NCBI RefSeq assembly: GCF_015999265.1
Contig: NZ_JAEAGR010000001.1
Coordinates: forward strand, 310,001-374,000
Reading direction: 5' to 3'
Source of the DNA: Mobilitalea sibirica
Lineage (GTDB): Bacteria > Bacillota > Clostridia > Lachnospirales > Lachnospiraceae
Length of the DNA: 64,000 nucleotides
The notes under the pieces are model-generated. The model was not told where the DNA came from. It made no database searches and saw nothing but the letters and a program-made list of their open reading frames with translations. Below are positions 8,496-18,656 of the stretch, one piece after another (the first letter of the stretch is position 1; each line of letters begins with the position of its first letter). Position numbers and translations under genes: made by a program.

Positions 8496-10793
8496 ATGGA
8501 AGAAATAAATGAAATTTATGATCAGGATGTACTTGAGAGTCAGGCTGTTATTAATGCGCCTGCTGATTTTACTTCGCCTGAAGCTTTGTATCAGGAACTA
8601 ATTGCGAAGATTCGTAGTTATCATCCTTCTACCGATATTTCCATGATAGAAAAGGCCTATCATCTTGCTGATAATGCCCATAAGGATCAATTGCGCAAGT
8701 CAGGAGAACCTTATATTGTCCATCCGCTCTGTGTTGCCAATATATTAGCAGAGCTGGAACTGGATAAGGAGAGTATCGTAGCAGGACTTCTTCATGATGT
8801 AGTAGAAGATACCGAATTTACTGTGGCTCAGATTACAGACATGTTTTCTGAAGAAATCGCACTATTAGTTGATGGTGTTACAAAGCTGACCAAGCTTAAT
8901 TATTCCATGGATAAGGTAGAGCTTCAGGCAGAGAATTTAAGAAAGATGTTCCTTGCCATGGCGAAGGACATCCGTGTTATATTAATTAAACTGGCAGATC
9001 GTCTGCATAATATGCGTACATTAAAATACAAAGAACCGGAAAAGCAGAAGGAAACTGCCAGAGAAACGATGGATATCTATGCACCGATTGCACAACGGCT
9101 TGGTATCTCTAAGATTAAAATAGAACTAGATGATTTATCCTTAAAATATCTGGAACCGGATGTATATAAGGAACTGGCTGAGAAAATAGCAACGAAAAAA
9201 AGTGAAAGACAGGCATATATTGACACCATAGTGAATGAGGTTCGAACCCATATCGATGCCGCGGGAATTCCTGCGAAAATCGATGGACGTATTAAACATT
9301 TTTTCAGTATCTATAAGAAAATGGTGAACCAGAATAAATCTTTGGAACAGATTTATGATTTATTTGCTGTCCGCATTATTGTTGATTCCTTGAAGGATTG
9401 TTATGCAGCCCTTGGAGTGATCCATGAAATGTATAAACCAATTCCCGGACGTTTTAAGGATTATATAGCTATGCCAAAACCCAATATGTATCAGTCTCTC
9501 CATACGACGTTAATCGGGCCAAAGGGAGCGCCCTTTGAAATTCAGATACGAACATATGATATGCATCGTACGGCAGAATATGGTATTGCAGCCCATTGGA
9601 AGTATAAAGAAGGGGCTGACGGTAAAGGGAATGCTTCCAATGCTGAGGAAGAGAAGCTTACCTGGCTTCGTCAGGTTCTCGAATGGCAGAGAGATTTATC
9701 GGATAACAAAGAATTCTTAAGTTTACTTAAGAATGACTTTGATTTATTTTCGGAAAGCGTATATGCGTTTACGCCCACCGGGGATGTAAAGACCCTGCCA
9801 ACCGGATCGAATCCTATTGATTTCGCCTACAGTATTCACAGCGCCGTAGGCAATAAAATGGTAGGTGCCAGAGTTAACGGTAAATTAGTTCCCATCGATT
9901 ATGTCATACAAAACGGTGACCGTATTGAGATTATGACCTCGCAAAATTCGAAAGGGCCCAGCCGTGACTGGCTTAGTATCGTTAAGAGTACGCAGGCTAA
10001 GAATAAAATTAATCAATGGTTTAAATCGGAGCTAAAGGATGATAATATAACCAGAGGCAAGGAATTGGTTGTAAACTATTGTAAAACCAAGAGTATTGTT
10101 CTAAGTGATTTATTAAAGTCGGAATTTATCAATGTTGTTATGCGTAAATACGGCTTCCGTGATTGGGAATCAATTCTTGCGGCAATCGGCCACGGCGGAT
10201 TAAAAGAAGGTCAGGTAGTGAACCGGCTTCTGGAGGAATATAAAAAGAAGCATAAAAAAGAAATTACCGATGAGAATGTACTTGAAACAATATCCGATTT
10301 TAAAGATACCCGATTACCTCAGAAGAAATCAAAGAGTGGAATTGTAGTTGAAGGAATTCATGATGTAGCAGTTCGCTTTTCAAAATGCTGCAGCCCAGTT
10401 CCGGGTGACGAAATAGTAGGCTTCGTAACCAGGGGTAGGGGTGTTTCCATTCATCGTACGGATTGTATTAATGTAATCAATCTTCCGGAAGAAGACAGGG
10501 CAAGACTAATTGATGCCGAATGGAACATTGCAGATGGCAAAGTCACCGGTGGGGTATATACTGCTGAGATTAAAATATATGCCAATAATCGGACTGGTGT
10601 ACTGGTGGATGTATCCAAGGTATTTACGGAAAATAAAATTGATGTAACCTCCATGAACGTTAGAACCAGTAAACAGGGTACTGCTACCATTAGTATTGGA
10701 TTTGAAATCAATGGAGTAGAGCAGTTAAATGAGATCATTGCCAAAATCCGTAACGTGGAAAGTGTTATAGATATTGAAAGAACAGCAGGCTGA
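8496..10793 (+). CDS. relA: Bifunctional (p)ppGpp synthetase/hydrolase Rel
   Basis: A 765-residue stringent-response enzyme. The N-terminal HD hydrolase domain carries HD at 100-101 and ED at 104-105 (HDVVEDT). The synthetase domain has GRFKDYIAMPKPN (the RFKD form typical of bifunctional enzymes) and EIQIRT. A TGS domain (near 395-455; FTPTGDVKTLP), a conserved cysteine-containing segment (KCCSPVPGDEI) and a C-terminal ACT domain (~690-765) follow. All catalytic motifs are intact, so both synthesis and hydrolysis are expected; it acts on the ribosome in response to uncharged tRNA. GGTGGTGATATC precedes the ATG. A 10-bp hairpin at 10781-10825 overlaps the stop codon. Confidence 0.95.
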   Translation: MEEINEIYDQDVLESQAVINAPADFTSPEALYQELIAKIRSYHPSTDISMIEKAYHLADNAHKDQLRKSGEPYIVHPLCVANILAELELDKESIVAGLLHDVVEDTEFTVAQITDMFSEEIALLVDGVTKLTKLNYSMDKVELQAENLRKMFLAMAKDIRVILIKLADRLHNMRTLKYKEPEKQKETARETMDIYAPIAQRLGISKIKIELDDLSLKYLEPDVYKELAEKIATKKSERQAYIDTIVNEVRTHIDAAGIPAKIDGRIKHFFSIYKKMVNQNKSLEQIYDLFAVRIIVDSLKDCYAALGVIHEMYKPIPGRFKDYIAMPKPNMYQSLHTTLIGPKGAPFEIQIRTYDMHRTAEYGIAAHWKYKEGADGKGNASNAEEEKLTWLRQVLEWQRDLSDNKEFLSLLKNDFDLFSESVYAFTPTGDVKTLPTGSNPIDFAYSIHSAVGNKMVGARVNGKLVPIDYVIQNGDRIEIMTSQNSKGPSRDWLSIVKSTQAKNKINQWFKSELKDDNITRGKELVVNYCKTKSIVLSDLLKSEFINVVMRKYGFRDWESILAAIGHGGLKEGQVVNRLLEEYKKKHKKEITDENVLETISDFKDTRLPQKKSKSGIVVEGIHDVAVRFSKCCSPVPGDEIVGFVTRGRGVSIHRTDCINVINLPEEDRARLIDAEWNIADGKVTGGVYTAEIKIYANNRTGVLVDVSKVFTENKIDVTSMNVRTSKQGTATISIGFEINGVEQLNEIIAKIRNVESVIDIERTAG

Positions 10794-10825
10794 TGGGTCA
10801 TGGAAATTATGGCAGGCCTGCTGTT
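10781..10825 (+). other. Hairpin overlapping the rel stop codon
   Basis: AACAGCAGGC at 10781-10790 pairs with GCCTGCTGTT at 10816-10825. The TGA stop (10791-10793) lies in the loop. There is no strong T-run, so termination is uncertain. Confidence 0.45.
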
Positions 10826-10921
10826 AGCTTGTTTAGAAGATTCATCTATGTTTTGATTAACCAGGCCGATTTCTTGAGAAGACTTAATATAGAGATAATT
10901 TAAGATAAGGAAGTATTATGT

Positions 10922-11560
10922 ATGAATAATTTTAATATGAAAACCCTTGTACTCGGTATGATACAAACCAATTGCTATATTATTAGTAATACGCAGAGTA
11001 AGGAAGCGATTGTAATCGATCCGGCAGCTGAAGCCGTTAAAATAATTGATTATTTGAAAACTAATAACCTCATTTGTAAGGCAATCCTGTTAACTCATGG
11101 TCATTTTGATCATATCTTAGCAGCGAAAGAGTTGTCAGAGCTTACAGAGGCTAAAATTCATGCCCATGAAGCGGAGGCAAAGCTGCTTAGCGATCCTGCA
11201 TTAAATGCATCTTCTCTTATGGGTAGAGCAACTAGCCTGACCGCGGATGTTTTACTTAAGGATCAGGAGATACTTACTATCGCCGGATTTATCCTAAAGG
11301 TAATCCATACGCCTGGTCATACCGCTGGTGGAGTATGCTATTATTTTGAAGAACAGGGTTGCTTAATCAGTGGAGATACTTTGTTTCGAGAAAGTGTTGG
11401 TCGTACAGATTTTCCAACCGGAGATGGACAACTTCTGATAGAGTCTATTTTGAATAAGCTTATGTTATTAGAGGATAAAACGTTGATTTATCCGGGTCAC
11501 GGAATGTCTACTACCGTCGGATATGAGAAGGAGAATAATTTTTACCTGATAAGAGATTAA
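10922..11560 (+). CDS. MBL-fold metallo-hydrolase (glyoxalase II-like)
   Basis: A 212-residue metallo-beta-lactamase-fold hydrolase with the metal-binding motif THGHFDH at residues 58-64 (HxHxDH). Later ligands are in HTPGHT, the SGDTLF aspartate and the YPGHG histidine, so the dinuclear site looks complete. The length matches the short YcbL-type glyoxalase II group, but the substrate (lactoylglutathione or another thioester) cannot be assigned, and clostridia often lack glutathione. A gene of this type commonly sits between rel and hemZ or hisS in Firmicutes. The start is an ATG 3 bases after another ATG (10919); GGAAG lies upstream. Confidence 0.88.
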   Translation: MNNFNMKTLVLGMIQTNCYIISNTQSKEAIVIDPAAEAVKIIDYLKTNNLICKAILLTHGHFDHILAAKELSELTEAKIHAHEAEAKLLSDPALNASSLMGRATSLTADVLLKDQEILTIAGFILKVIHTPGHTAGGVCYYFEEQGCLISGDTLFRESVGRTDFPTGDGQLLIESILNKLMLLEDKTLIYPGHGMSTTVGYEKENNFYLIRD

Positions 11561-11757
11561 GGAATAAACTTTATCAGATACTTAATTAATAAACGAAAAG
11601 TTATTCTATAATTCATAAATCACCTAGTATTATAATATAGTATTTACTTAATTAGCTTCAATCGATGCGAAGTCATAATTGACATAATATTAATATTATT
11701 CCTTTACAAAGAAATACTAAATAAAAAATTGTTTGATGTAAAATAATAGGAGAAAAA

Positions 11758-13302
11758 ATGATACAAATTATCCTGTCGGATAAGGCCTATGAGAATGATG
11801 TTTATCCTTTGGTTAAGGCTTTCTATCCAAATGAAATAATTAAAGTGTATAGTGAAAAAGAAGAAACTAAAGTTGAACAATCTGATTCATGGATGATCGA
11901 TATTGCACTAGAGAATCATAATAATAAAGGTGAAATTGTTGCTAATATGGCGGAGATTTATATAATCCGTGTATTATTTCATCCCGAGCTAATTTCGATC
12001 ACTATGGTTAATCCGGCAGGGGAAGAGGGTATTCAATCGATAGATACACTAGAAATTGAAGATCAAAAATCCCAATATAAAAATGCCATGAAGCGGCTGC
12101 TATATAAAATGCTGTCCCATAAATTAAACAAGAAATTGCCGTGGGGTATCCTAACCGGAATTCGCCCAACCAAACTTGTATATGAGATGTTGGAACAGGG
12201 ATTTACGGAAGAAAAAATTCGATTACAGATGCAGGAAGAATATTTGTGCTCACTTGAAAAAATTCAGTTGAGTATAGAAATTGCCCGAAGAGAGAAGAAG
12301 CTTCTTGAGGATATGGATTATCGTAATGGCTACAGTCTATATATTGGGATACCTTTCTGTCCCAGTACCTGCCTTTATTGTTCCTTTCCCTCTTATTCTA
12401 TTGAACGTTTCTCCAATTATGTAGATAGATATCTTTGTGCACTGCATAAGGAGATCGCATACGGAGCAACCTGCTTTCCGGATAAAAAACTGACGACCGT
12501 ATACTTTGGAGGAGGAACCCCAACAACACTATCAGCAGAGCAACTAGATAAGTTAATCGAGAGTGTTAAAAAACATTTTGATTTCACCCATGTCAGGGAA
12601 TTTTGTGTAGAAGCAGGCAGACCAGACAGCATTACAAGAGAAAAACTGGTTGTTTTAAAAAAAAGGGGAGTCAATCGTATCTCTATTAATCCTCAAAGCA
12701 TGCATCAAAAAACCCTCGATTTAATCGGAAGAAAGCATTCTGTGGAGCAGATAAGGGAAGCTTTTACTATGGCTAGGGCAATTGGTCATGATAACATTAA
12801 TATGGATATCATCATTGGTCTTCCGGGAGAAAATGTGATCGACGTTAAGGAGACGTTAACAGAGATTGAAAAGCTTAATCCGGAAGGACTTACGGTGCAC
12901 ACATTGGCAATAAAAAGAGCGGCCAGATTAAATACGGATAAAGACAATTATACCGAATTACAGGCAACGGATACATCGGATATGTTAGAAGCAACCTTTG
13001 AGTTTGCAAAGAATAACGATTATCTCCCTTATTATCTTTATCGACAAAAGAATATGGCAGATAACCTGGAGAACATCGGTTATGCCAGATATGGGCTGGA
13101 AGGTCTTTATAATATTCTGATTATGGAAGAGAAGCAGACAATTCTGGCTCTTGGTGCCGGTGCAATGTCGAAGTTCGTATTCCATAATGAAAACCGTATT
13201 GAACGGGTAGATAATGTAAAGAGTGTAATGGACTACATTAGTAGAATAGATGAAATGATACAAAGAAAAAAGGATTTTCTGGGTAAAAACAGAAAATTAT
13301 AG
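11758..13302 (+). CDS. hemZ: HemZ-type coproporphyrinogen III dehydrogenase (radical SAM)
   Basis: A 514-residue oxygen-independent coproporphyrinogen dehydrogenase-like protein. The radical SAM cluster motif CPSTCLYC is at residues 201-208 after GIPF; the GGGTPT motif and the INPQSMHQ segment follow. The long N-terminal region (1-190) with WGILTGIRPTKL is characteristic of HemZ, as distinct from HemN or HemW. HemZ homologues are implicated in anaerobic porphyrin synthesis, but many clostridia that carry them lack complete haem synthesis, so the in vivo substrate is open. GGAG is close to the ATG. A strong hairpin follows (13324-13359). Confidence 0.88.
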   Translation: MIQIILSDKAYENDVYPLVKAFYPNEIIKVYSEKEETKVEQSDSWMIDIALENHNNKGEIVANMAEIYIIRVLFHPELISITMVNPAGEEGIQSIDTLEIEDQKSQYKNAMKRLLYKMLSHKLNKKLPWGILTGIRPTKLVYEMLEQGFTEEKIRLQMQEEYLCSLEKIQLSIEIARREKKLLEDMDYRNGYSLYIGIPFCPSTCLYCSFPSYSIERFSNYVDRYLCALHKEIAYGATCFPDKKLTTVYFGGGTPTTLSAEQLDKLIESVKKHFDFTHVREFCVEAGRPDSITREKLVVLKKRGVNRISINPQSMHQKTLDLIGRKHSVEQIREAFTMARAIGHDNINMDIIIGLPGENVIDVKETLTEIEKLNPEGLTVHTLAIKRAARLNTDKDNYTELQATDTSDMLEATFEFAKNNDYLPYYLYRQKNMADNLENIGYARYGLEGLYNILIMEEKQTILALGAGAMSKFVFHNENRIERVDNVKSVMDYISRIDEMIQRKKDFLGKNRKL

Positions 13303-13323
13303 AAACCACATTGTTTTATTTAT

Positions 13324-13359
13324 TTGATAACAGTACTTGACATAAAGTATTGTTATCAA
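13324..13359 (+). other. 15-bp hairpin between hemZ and hisS, no U-tract
   Basis: TTGATAACAGTACTT pairs with AAGTATTGTTATCAA (one G-T wobble) around the 6-base loop GACATA. The following bases are TAGAATAACC, so it is not a canonical terminator. No T-box signature was found in the rest of the hisS leader. Confidence 0.5.
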
Positions 13360-13497
13360 TAGAATAACCATAAAGAATACCAAATGTTCGCAATTTATAA
13401 TAACTTAGAGAAGTATAAATATTATATATCTAAAAAAATTGAATATTACGGAGAACCTATCCTTAAGTTTTCCTTAATAACAAGTTAGGAGGATTAC

Positions 13498-14745
13498 ATG
13501 ATTACACAAAGACCTAAGGGTACGCAGGACTGGTATGGATCAAATATGCACAAGCGGACCATAATTGAGAGCATCGCCAGAAAGATATGCAAAGCTTACA
13601 ATATAAAGGAGATTATTACCCCTGTTTTTGAACATACAATTCTGTTCCAAAGGGGTGTGGGTGAGACCACCGATGTGGTGCAGAAGGAGATGTATACCTT
13701 TGATGATAAGGGTAACCGTAGTATCACCCTTAAGCCGGAAGGAACCGCAGGAGCGGTGCGTGCTTATCTGGAAAATAGTCTCTATGCGGAAGTCCAACCG
13801 ACGAAGCTGTTCTATGTTACACCGGCATTTCGTTACGAAAACCCCCAGAGCGGTAGGCTTCGTCAGCATCATCAATTTGGTGTGGAAATCTTTGGTGCAG
13901 CCGGACCATTGGCAGAAGTAGAAATCATAACCCTCCTTACACAGTTTATGAAGGAACTGGGCTTAAATGGTGCAAAGCTCCATATTAACAGTATTGGTTG
14001 TGGCTGTTGTCGTACTACCTATAATGAAGCATTGTTAAGCTTTTTGGAAAAGAATAAGGACCAGTTATGTCCTACCTGCAAAGAAAGAATGCTAAAGAAT
14101 CCTTTACGGGTAATTGACTGTAAGGTACCTACCTGTAAAACCATAGTCAAGGATGCGCCTCGAACAATAGAGTATCTGGATGAGGAATGTAAAAATCACT
14201 TTGATGAACTGCAGAATCTTCTTACTAAGCTTAATATTCCTTTTGAAGTTGACACGGAAATCGTAAGAGGACTTGATTACTATACAAAGACCGTATTTGA
14301 ATTTGTGAATGAAGATGGATTTACTATCTGTGGTGGCGGCAGATATGATAATCTGGTGCATGAGGTGGATGAAAAGCAGAATATACCGGCGGTAGGCTTT
14401 GGTTTTGGTATAGAGCGTATCATTAATGAATTGGCGGCGGAAGGGGTAGAGCTGGAGCCGGAACCGGCAGTTGAATTATATGTAGGTATTCTTGGGCAGG
14501 AAGCTAAAGCAGCTGCATATCAATTAGTTCACAAGCTGCGTAATGCCGGAGTTATCGTAGAAACCGATTATCTGGACCGCAGTGTAAAGGCACAGATGAA
14601 ATATGCCAATAAAATTGGTGCTAAAAATACGGTAATTATTGGTGCAGATGAACTTAATAATAACAAAGCCAATGTAAAGAACATGGAAACAGGAGAACAA
14701 ACAGAGGTCGATCTGGATAAGTTTGAAGCGTTTTTTATTGATTAA
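13498..14745 (+). CDS. hisS: Histidyl-tRNA synthetase
   Basis: A 415-residue class II synthetase that charges tRNA-His. Motif 1 region is [10 protein letters not shown]; motif 2 includes [10 protein letters not shown] with the HHQFG segment; histidine-specific motifs are [11 protein letters not shown] and GGGRYDNL; motif 3 is GFGFGIER. The C-terminal anticodon-binding domain begins at ~325. An insertion at residues ~160-225 carries a CGCC...CPTC...CKVPTC cysteine pattern that could bind zinc; such Cys-rich insertions occur in clostridial HisRS. GTTAGGAGG precedes the ATG. aspS normally follows hisS closely but here lies 11.7 kb downstream. Confidence 0.95.
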   Translation: MITQRPKGTQDWYGSNMHKRTIIESIARKICKAYNIKEIITPVFEHTILFQRGVGETTDVVQKEMYTFDDKGNRSITLKPEGTAGAVRAYLENSLYAEVQPTKLFYVTPAFRYENPQSGRLRQHHQFGVEIFGAAGPLAEVEIITLLTQFMKELGLNGAKLHINSIGCGCCRTTYNEALLSFLEKNKDQLCPTCKERMLKNPLRVIDCKVPTCKTIVKDAPRTIEYLDEECKNHFDELQNLLTKLNIPFEVDTEIVRGLDYYTKTVFEFVNEDGFTICGGGRYDNLVHEVDEKQNIPAVGFGFGIERIINELAAEGVELEPEPAVELYVGILGQEAKAAAYQLVHKLRNAGVIVETDYLDRSVKAQMKYANKIGAKNTVIIGADELNNNKANVKNMETGEQTEVDLDKFEAFFID

Positions 14746-14798
14746 ATATAGTATCAGTTAATTGTTATAACATCTGAAATAATAACTAAATAGATTGG

Positions 14799-14852
14799 GA
14801 TATATCAAACGTGTGAAGATTATTAAGTTATATGTTTGATATATCTTTTTTT
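14799..14852 (+). terminator. Intrinsic terminator after hisS
   Basis: GATATATCAAAC (14799-14810) pairs perfectly with GTTTGATATATC (14834-14845) and is followed by seven T. Confidence 0.85.
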
Positions 14853-14929
14853 GTATTTGGATACTTTTTATTTTTACAGTGGAAAAATAATGTAAAACTT
14901 GCGCAAAAACAGTATAAATCAGTAAAATA

Positions 14930-14958
14930 TTGACATGGTATTAATTAACACTTATAAT
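14930..14958 (+). promoter_or_regulatory. Consensus sigma-A promoter of the sensor-kinase gene
   Basis: TTGACA (14930-14935), a 17-base spacer and TATAAT (14953-14958) form a perfect vegetative promoter 36 bases before the ATG at 14995. Confidence 0.85.
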
Positions 14959-14994
14959 ATGAATGTTTGAACAAAGGATTAAGGTGATGATAAT

Positions 14995-17300
14995 ATGCAA
15001 ATATCTAAAATACATACCAAGGACCTGGCAATAATCTGTAACAACCTGTTGGATCAGATGCCGGGAATGATATGGAAACTGGATGAAAATTTTAATATTA
15101 TATATATGAATAAAGCAGGGCTTTCTTTTGTGAGAGAAGATATGGATTCCATGTTAGATAAGGGATGGTTTGATTTTGTTTTACCTGATGACAGGCAAGT
15201 GTTTTGTAAGGGGCATATAAATCACCATACTAAGAAGGAAAAGATGCATTATGAATTCCGGCTAAGAAGATATGACGGATGTTATCGTTGGTGCAGATTG
15301 GTAGTATCGCCTTGTTATGATTTCGATGGAAACTTTTCGTGCTATATTGGCATTATTTCGGATATTACGGAGCAAAAAGAAACGGAGGAAATCTTAGAGC
15401 GCTATAAATTATTTTCTAAGAATGCCAGGGATATCATACTCTTTGTGGATTTGGACGGTAGAATTATCGAAGCCAATAAAGCAGCTGTAATAGCATACGG
15501 TTATACTTATGAGGAGTTATGTTCTTTAAATATTTATGACCTGAGAGAAGTAAAACGGTAACAAGACAGCAGATGCAGCAGGCAGATATCTCGGGTATCT
15601 TTTTTGAGGCCACACATCGAAGAAAGGATGGATCATTACTCTATGTCGAGGTTAGTTCCCAGGGTGCTGATATTGGAGGAAGGCGTATTCTACTCAGTGT
15701 GATCCGTGATATAACCGATCGAAAAAAAGCGGAGAAGGAATTGCTAAAAAGTCATGCCAAATATCATTCTCTGTTTATGAATATGAATAGCGGATATGTA
15801 TACTTCAAAATCTTAAATGACAGATCAAACAATCCGGTAGATTTAGAATTTATTGAAGTTAATGAGAAGTTTGAACATTTTGTCAATATGAAAAAGGAGA
15901 ATATTTTATATAAATATTACTCAGAAGTATTTCCAAATTCAAAGGATATTGTTATTTTACAGCTCCTGCAAAACAAAGATAAACTAAACAAAGGAGAAAG
16001 CTTCCAAGTTGAAAGTTATTATTCATCCATCTATCAAAAGTGGTTTTCCTTTATTGTATATAGTCCGGAAACTAATAAAATCGTTACAATTGTGTCTGAT
16101 ATAACAAAGCAGAAGCAATCTGAGATAAGACTAATTGAGGCAAAGGATGCAGCAGAAGCAGCGAATAGAGCAAAAAATGATTTTCTGTCAAATATGAGCC
16201 ATGAAATTCGCACACCGATTAACGGTATCATGGGAATGCTGGATTTGACCTTATTAACCAATCTTGAAAAGGAACAAAGAGACAAATTAAAAATAGCAAA
16301 GGAATGCGCCAATGCATTAACCAATATTGTGGATGAGATATTGGACTTAGCTAAGTTAGAGTCAGGAAAGATTAGTCTTAAAGAAGAAGCTTTTGATCTA
16401 TTAGAGCTTCTGGAAGGAATTATCATTACCCATTTACCTGATGCGATGAAGAAGGATTTGAAGCTGCATAGTGAGTTTGACGCTGAACTACCAAGGGTCT
16501 TAATTGGTGATGGTAAAAAGCTTCAACAGATTCTTGATAATATAGTTGATAATTCCATTAAGTTCACGGATACAGGTATCATCACCCTGTCGGTCAATGT
16601 AACTGAAATACAACAAGATAGCATAAATTTAAAATTCTGTATTAATGATACGGGTATTGGTATCGCACAGGAGGATAAAGAACGCATTTTTATGAGTTTT
16701 AGTCAAGTGGAAGGTCCTTATACGAAAAGATACCGAGGTGTAGGGCTTGGATTGGCTATTACAAAGAAGCTGGTAGAGATTATGGGAGGCGAAATTAAGG
16801 TTGACAGTTTTGTAGGTAGTGGTAGCGAATTTTACTTCTCATTGACATTTCGTATAGGAGATTTTAAACGAAAACAGCAGGGTGCAATAACCATGAAAGA
16901 AGAGTATTTATCAGGGAGTGCAATATCGGAAGATATGCTTTCTAAAGATGCTTACGATACACAAATGGACATAGAAAATGAAATAGATAATTCCTTTGGA
17001 AAAGGGAATGCTTTTACCAAGGATGATACATGTGATTTTACATATAACGAACTTAATCTGCATAGAACTGAATTAGAATTGGATTTAAAGGTAATAGAGA
17101 ATGCAATTGATTATCATAATACAGAAATTATTGAATGCATGCTTGATGAGATCTGTGAGATTTGTCGGGGGATTAAGGAACAGGAGATTGTTGAAGCAGC
17201 TTTACAGGTAAAGATAAAATTACAAGATAATACGGTCAATTTATTTGAAGAGATTAAGCAATTAAAGCAACTAATCTTGGGTCGTAAATTCTTGATTTAA
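14995..17300 (+). pseudogene. PAS-domain sensor histidine kinase split by a 1-base frameshift
   Basis: Two frames together make one ~768-residue kinase. The first (14995-15561, 188 residues) holds a PAS/PAC domain and the first half of a second PAS. The second (in frame from 15552, first ATG 15573, to 17300) starts in the middle of that PAS (FFEATHRRKDGSLLYVEVSS) and continues with a third PAS, HisKA (H in NMSHEIRTPINGI, residue 210 of the second part) and HATPase (DTGIGI, GVGLGLAI). A C-terminal helical tail has no receiver domain. Adding one A to the AAAA tract at 15552-15555 restores REVKTVTRQQMQQ, so the break is a single-base deletion or a sequencing error. An intact consensus promoter precedes it. 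No TM segment is seen; the kinase part would be cytosolic. Confidence 0.85.
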
Positions 17301-17329
17301 TAAAATATTAAACTGTTTCATAATGAAAT

Positions 17330-17357
17330 GCCTCTTGTTATGATAAGAGGCTATTTT
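17330..17357 (+). terminator. Terminator between kinase and lysR-type gene
   Basis: GCCTCTT (17330-17336) pairs with AAGAGGC (17345-17351), followed by TATTTT. It lies between convergent genes and could act in both directions. Confidence 0.6.
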
Positions 17358-17417
17358 ATGTTTCTATTGATAAAGTAAGAATTGTGAAGCTATAACAGAA
17401 GATATAATTTCTTAATT

Positions 17418-18389
17418 TTATTCTGAAATATTCCATGTTCCATATCCGATTAATTGTTTTAATACTGCTATATATTCGACAGCAACCCTAGATAAATAGC
17501 GGTTTTTACGGTATGCAACGTAGAGATGTCTGGTTGCCTCAGGATAATCGATTTTATAATATATAGGGTGTTTCTCGTAATTTCCGAATCGTATTAAAAA
17601 ATCAGGTAAAAAGGAAAGTCCGATACCGGCTAATACCCAGGAGAAAGCTGTTTCTAAACGGTCACTGTAAAGTATTATCTTAGGTTCGAAATTATAAGAC
17701 TCACATATCTCTAGAGCCAGAGAAGAGAGCTTTTGCTTGTGCTGTTGAAAAATAAATTGCTCTGTCTGAAATTTTGCTAAATCTACGGAGGGTGTTTTGT
17801 GCAGATTTACTGTGTCATATTTTATATCTTGTGAACTGACTTGAAAGCTTTGTAATTCATTGTTATAGAGGCAGTCACCCGGTACGGCCAGATAAAGCTG
17901 TTCCTCAGCAAGAGCTTCTGTATAAAACACTCGCTCATCGAAGGGACCTGTACCTATATATAGGTCAATGCTACCTTCTAAAGCGGCCTTTTCTAGGCTA
18001 GCCTTTTCATCTTCCATAATATGTATCGATACTCCGGGATACTTTTTATGAAATTCTGCAATACTTTTCGGTAAAAGACAGGAGGCACGGAAAGGACTGG
18101 TACCTATTTTAAGATTACCTGTTTTTAGATTAGATAAATCTGCAATATGGTCATATAATTCCTCTTCCACTGCTTTGATTTTACCTGCTGCTTCTACAAA
18201 TACTTCACCGGCCGGCGTTAACCGAATAGGAAATGTGCTACGATCAAAAAGTTGAGCACCTATTTCGCCTTCAAGGTTTTTTATAAATTGACTGAGAGAA
18301 GGCTGAGTAATATAGAGTCGTTGAGCTGCTTTAGAAAAACTCTTTTCTTCACTAAGCGTTAATACATATTCGATTTGCTGTGGTGTCAT
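17418..18389 (-). CDS. LysR family transcriptional regulator
   Basis: A 323-residue LysR-type regulator. The N-terminal winged helix-turn-helix is SFSKAAQRLYITQPSLSQFIKNLE (residues ~17-40), continuing into the LFDRSTFPIRLTPAG wing. A two-lobed substrate-binding domain spans ~90-310 and would bind a small co-inducer, not identifiable here. It is divergently oriented from the solute-binding lipoprotein at 18657, with 267 bases between, and a 16-base dyad (18461-18476) lies in that gap. By the usual LysR logic it may control itself and the divergent gene; that is inference. It is not an obvious CysB, CbbR or IlvY. Confidence 0.9.
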   Translation of the reverse strand: MTPQQIEYVLTLSEEKSFSKAAQRLYITQPSLSQFIKNLEGEIGAQLFDRSTFPIRLTPAGEVFVEAAGKIKAVEEELYDHIADLSNLKTGNLKIGTSPFRASCLLPKSIAEFHKKYPGVSIHIMEDEKASLEKAALEGSIDLYIGTGPFDERVFYTEALAEEQLYLAVPGDCLYNNELQSFQVSSQDIKYDTVNLHKTPSVDLAKFQTEQFIFQQHKQKLSSLALEICESYNFEPKIILYSDRLETAFSWVLAGIGLSFLPDFLIRFGNYEKHPIYYKIDYPEATRHLYVAYRKNRYLSRVAVEYIAVLKQLIGYGTWNISE

Positions 18390-18460
18390 CGCTTTCTCTC
18401 CTTCTAGATATCAAAAAATTATAAAAAACTGACAAAATTCTATCTTGTTCTACTGACATA

Positions 18461-18476
18461 AGTATAAACTTATACT
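18461..18476. promoter_or_regulatory. Dyad operator candidate between lysR-type gene and lipoprotein gene
   Basis: AGTATAA-AC-TTATACT is a perfect 7-bp dyad, 72 bases upstream of the LysR start and 181 bases upstream of the lipoprotein start. It has T/A-rich half-sites as in LysR boxes. Confidence 0.4.
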
Positions 18477-18656
18477 AATAATAAGTCAATAATGATTAGC
18501 TTATTCAAATAAAATTTGTTACAATATGGATAGTATATTCTCTATTGTATCTTCTTATAGTGCAAATCCTAATAATGTTATTTAATGATTTGTTATTATA
18601 TTGTAGAAAATATACATAAATCAGAAGCTATGATTTAGTAAAAAAGGAGAAGGATT

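Noticed and set aside
13303-13497. T-box leader of hisS
   Set aside because: No T-box sequence (AGGGTGGNACCGCG) or terminator/antiterminator pair was found; only a U-less hairpin.
15545-15560. Programmed -1 ribosomal frameshift in the kinase gene
   Set aside because: The zero-frame context GTA AAA CGG is not an X-XXY-YYZ slippery heptamer and no strong downstream stem is apparent; a 1-base deletion is simpler.
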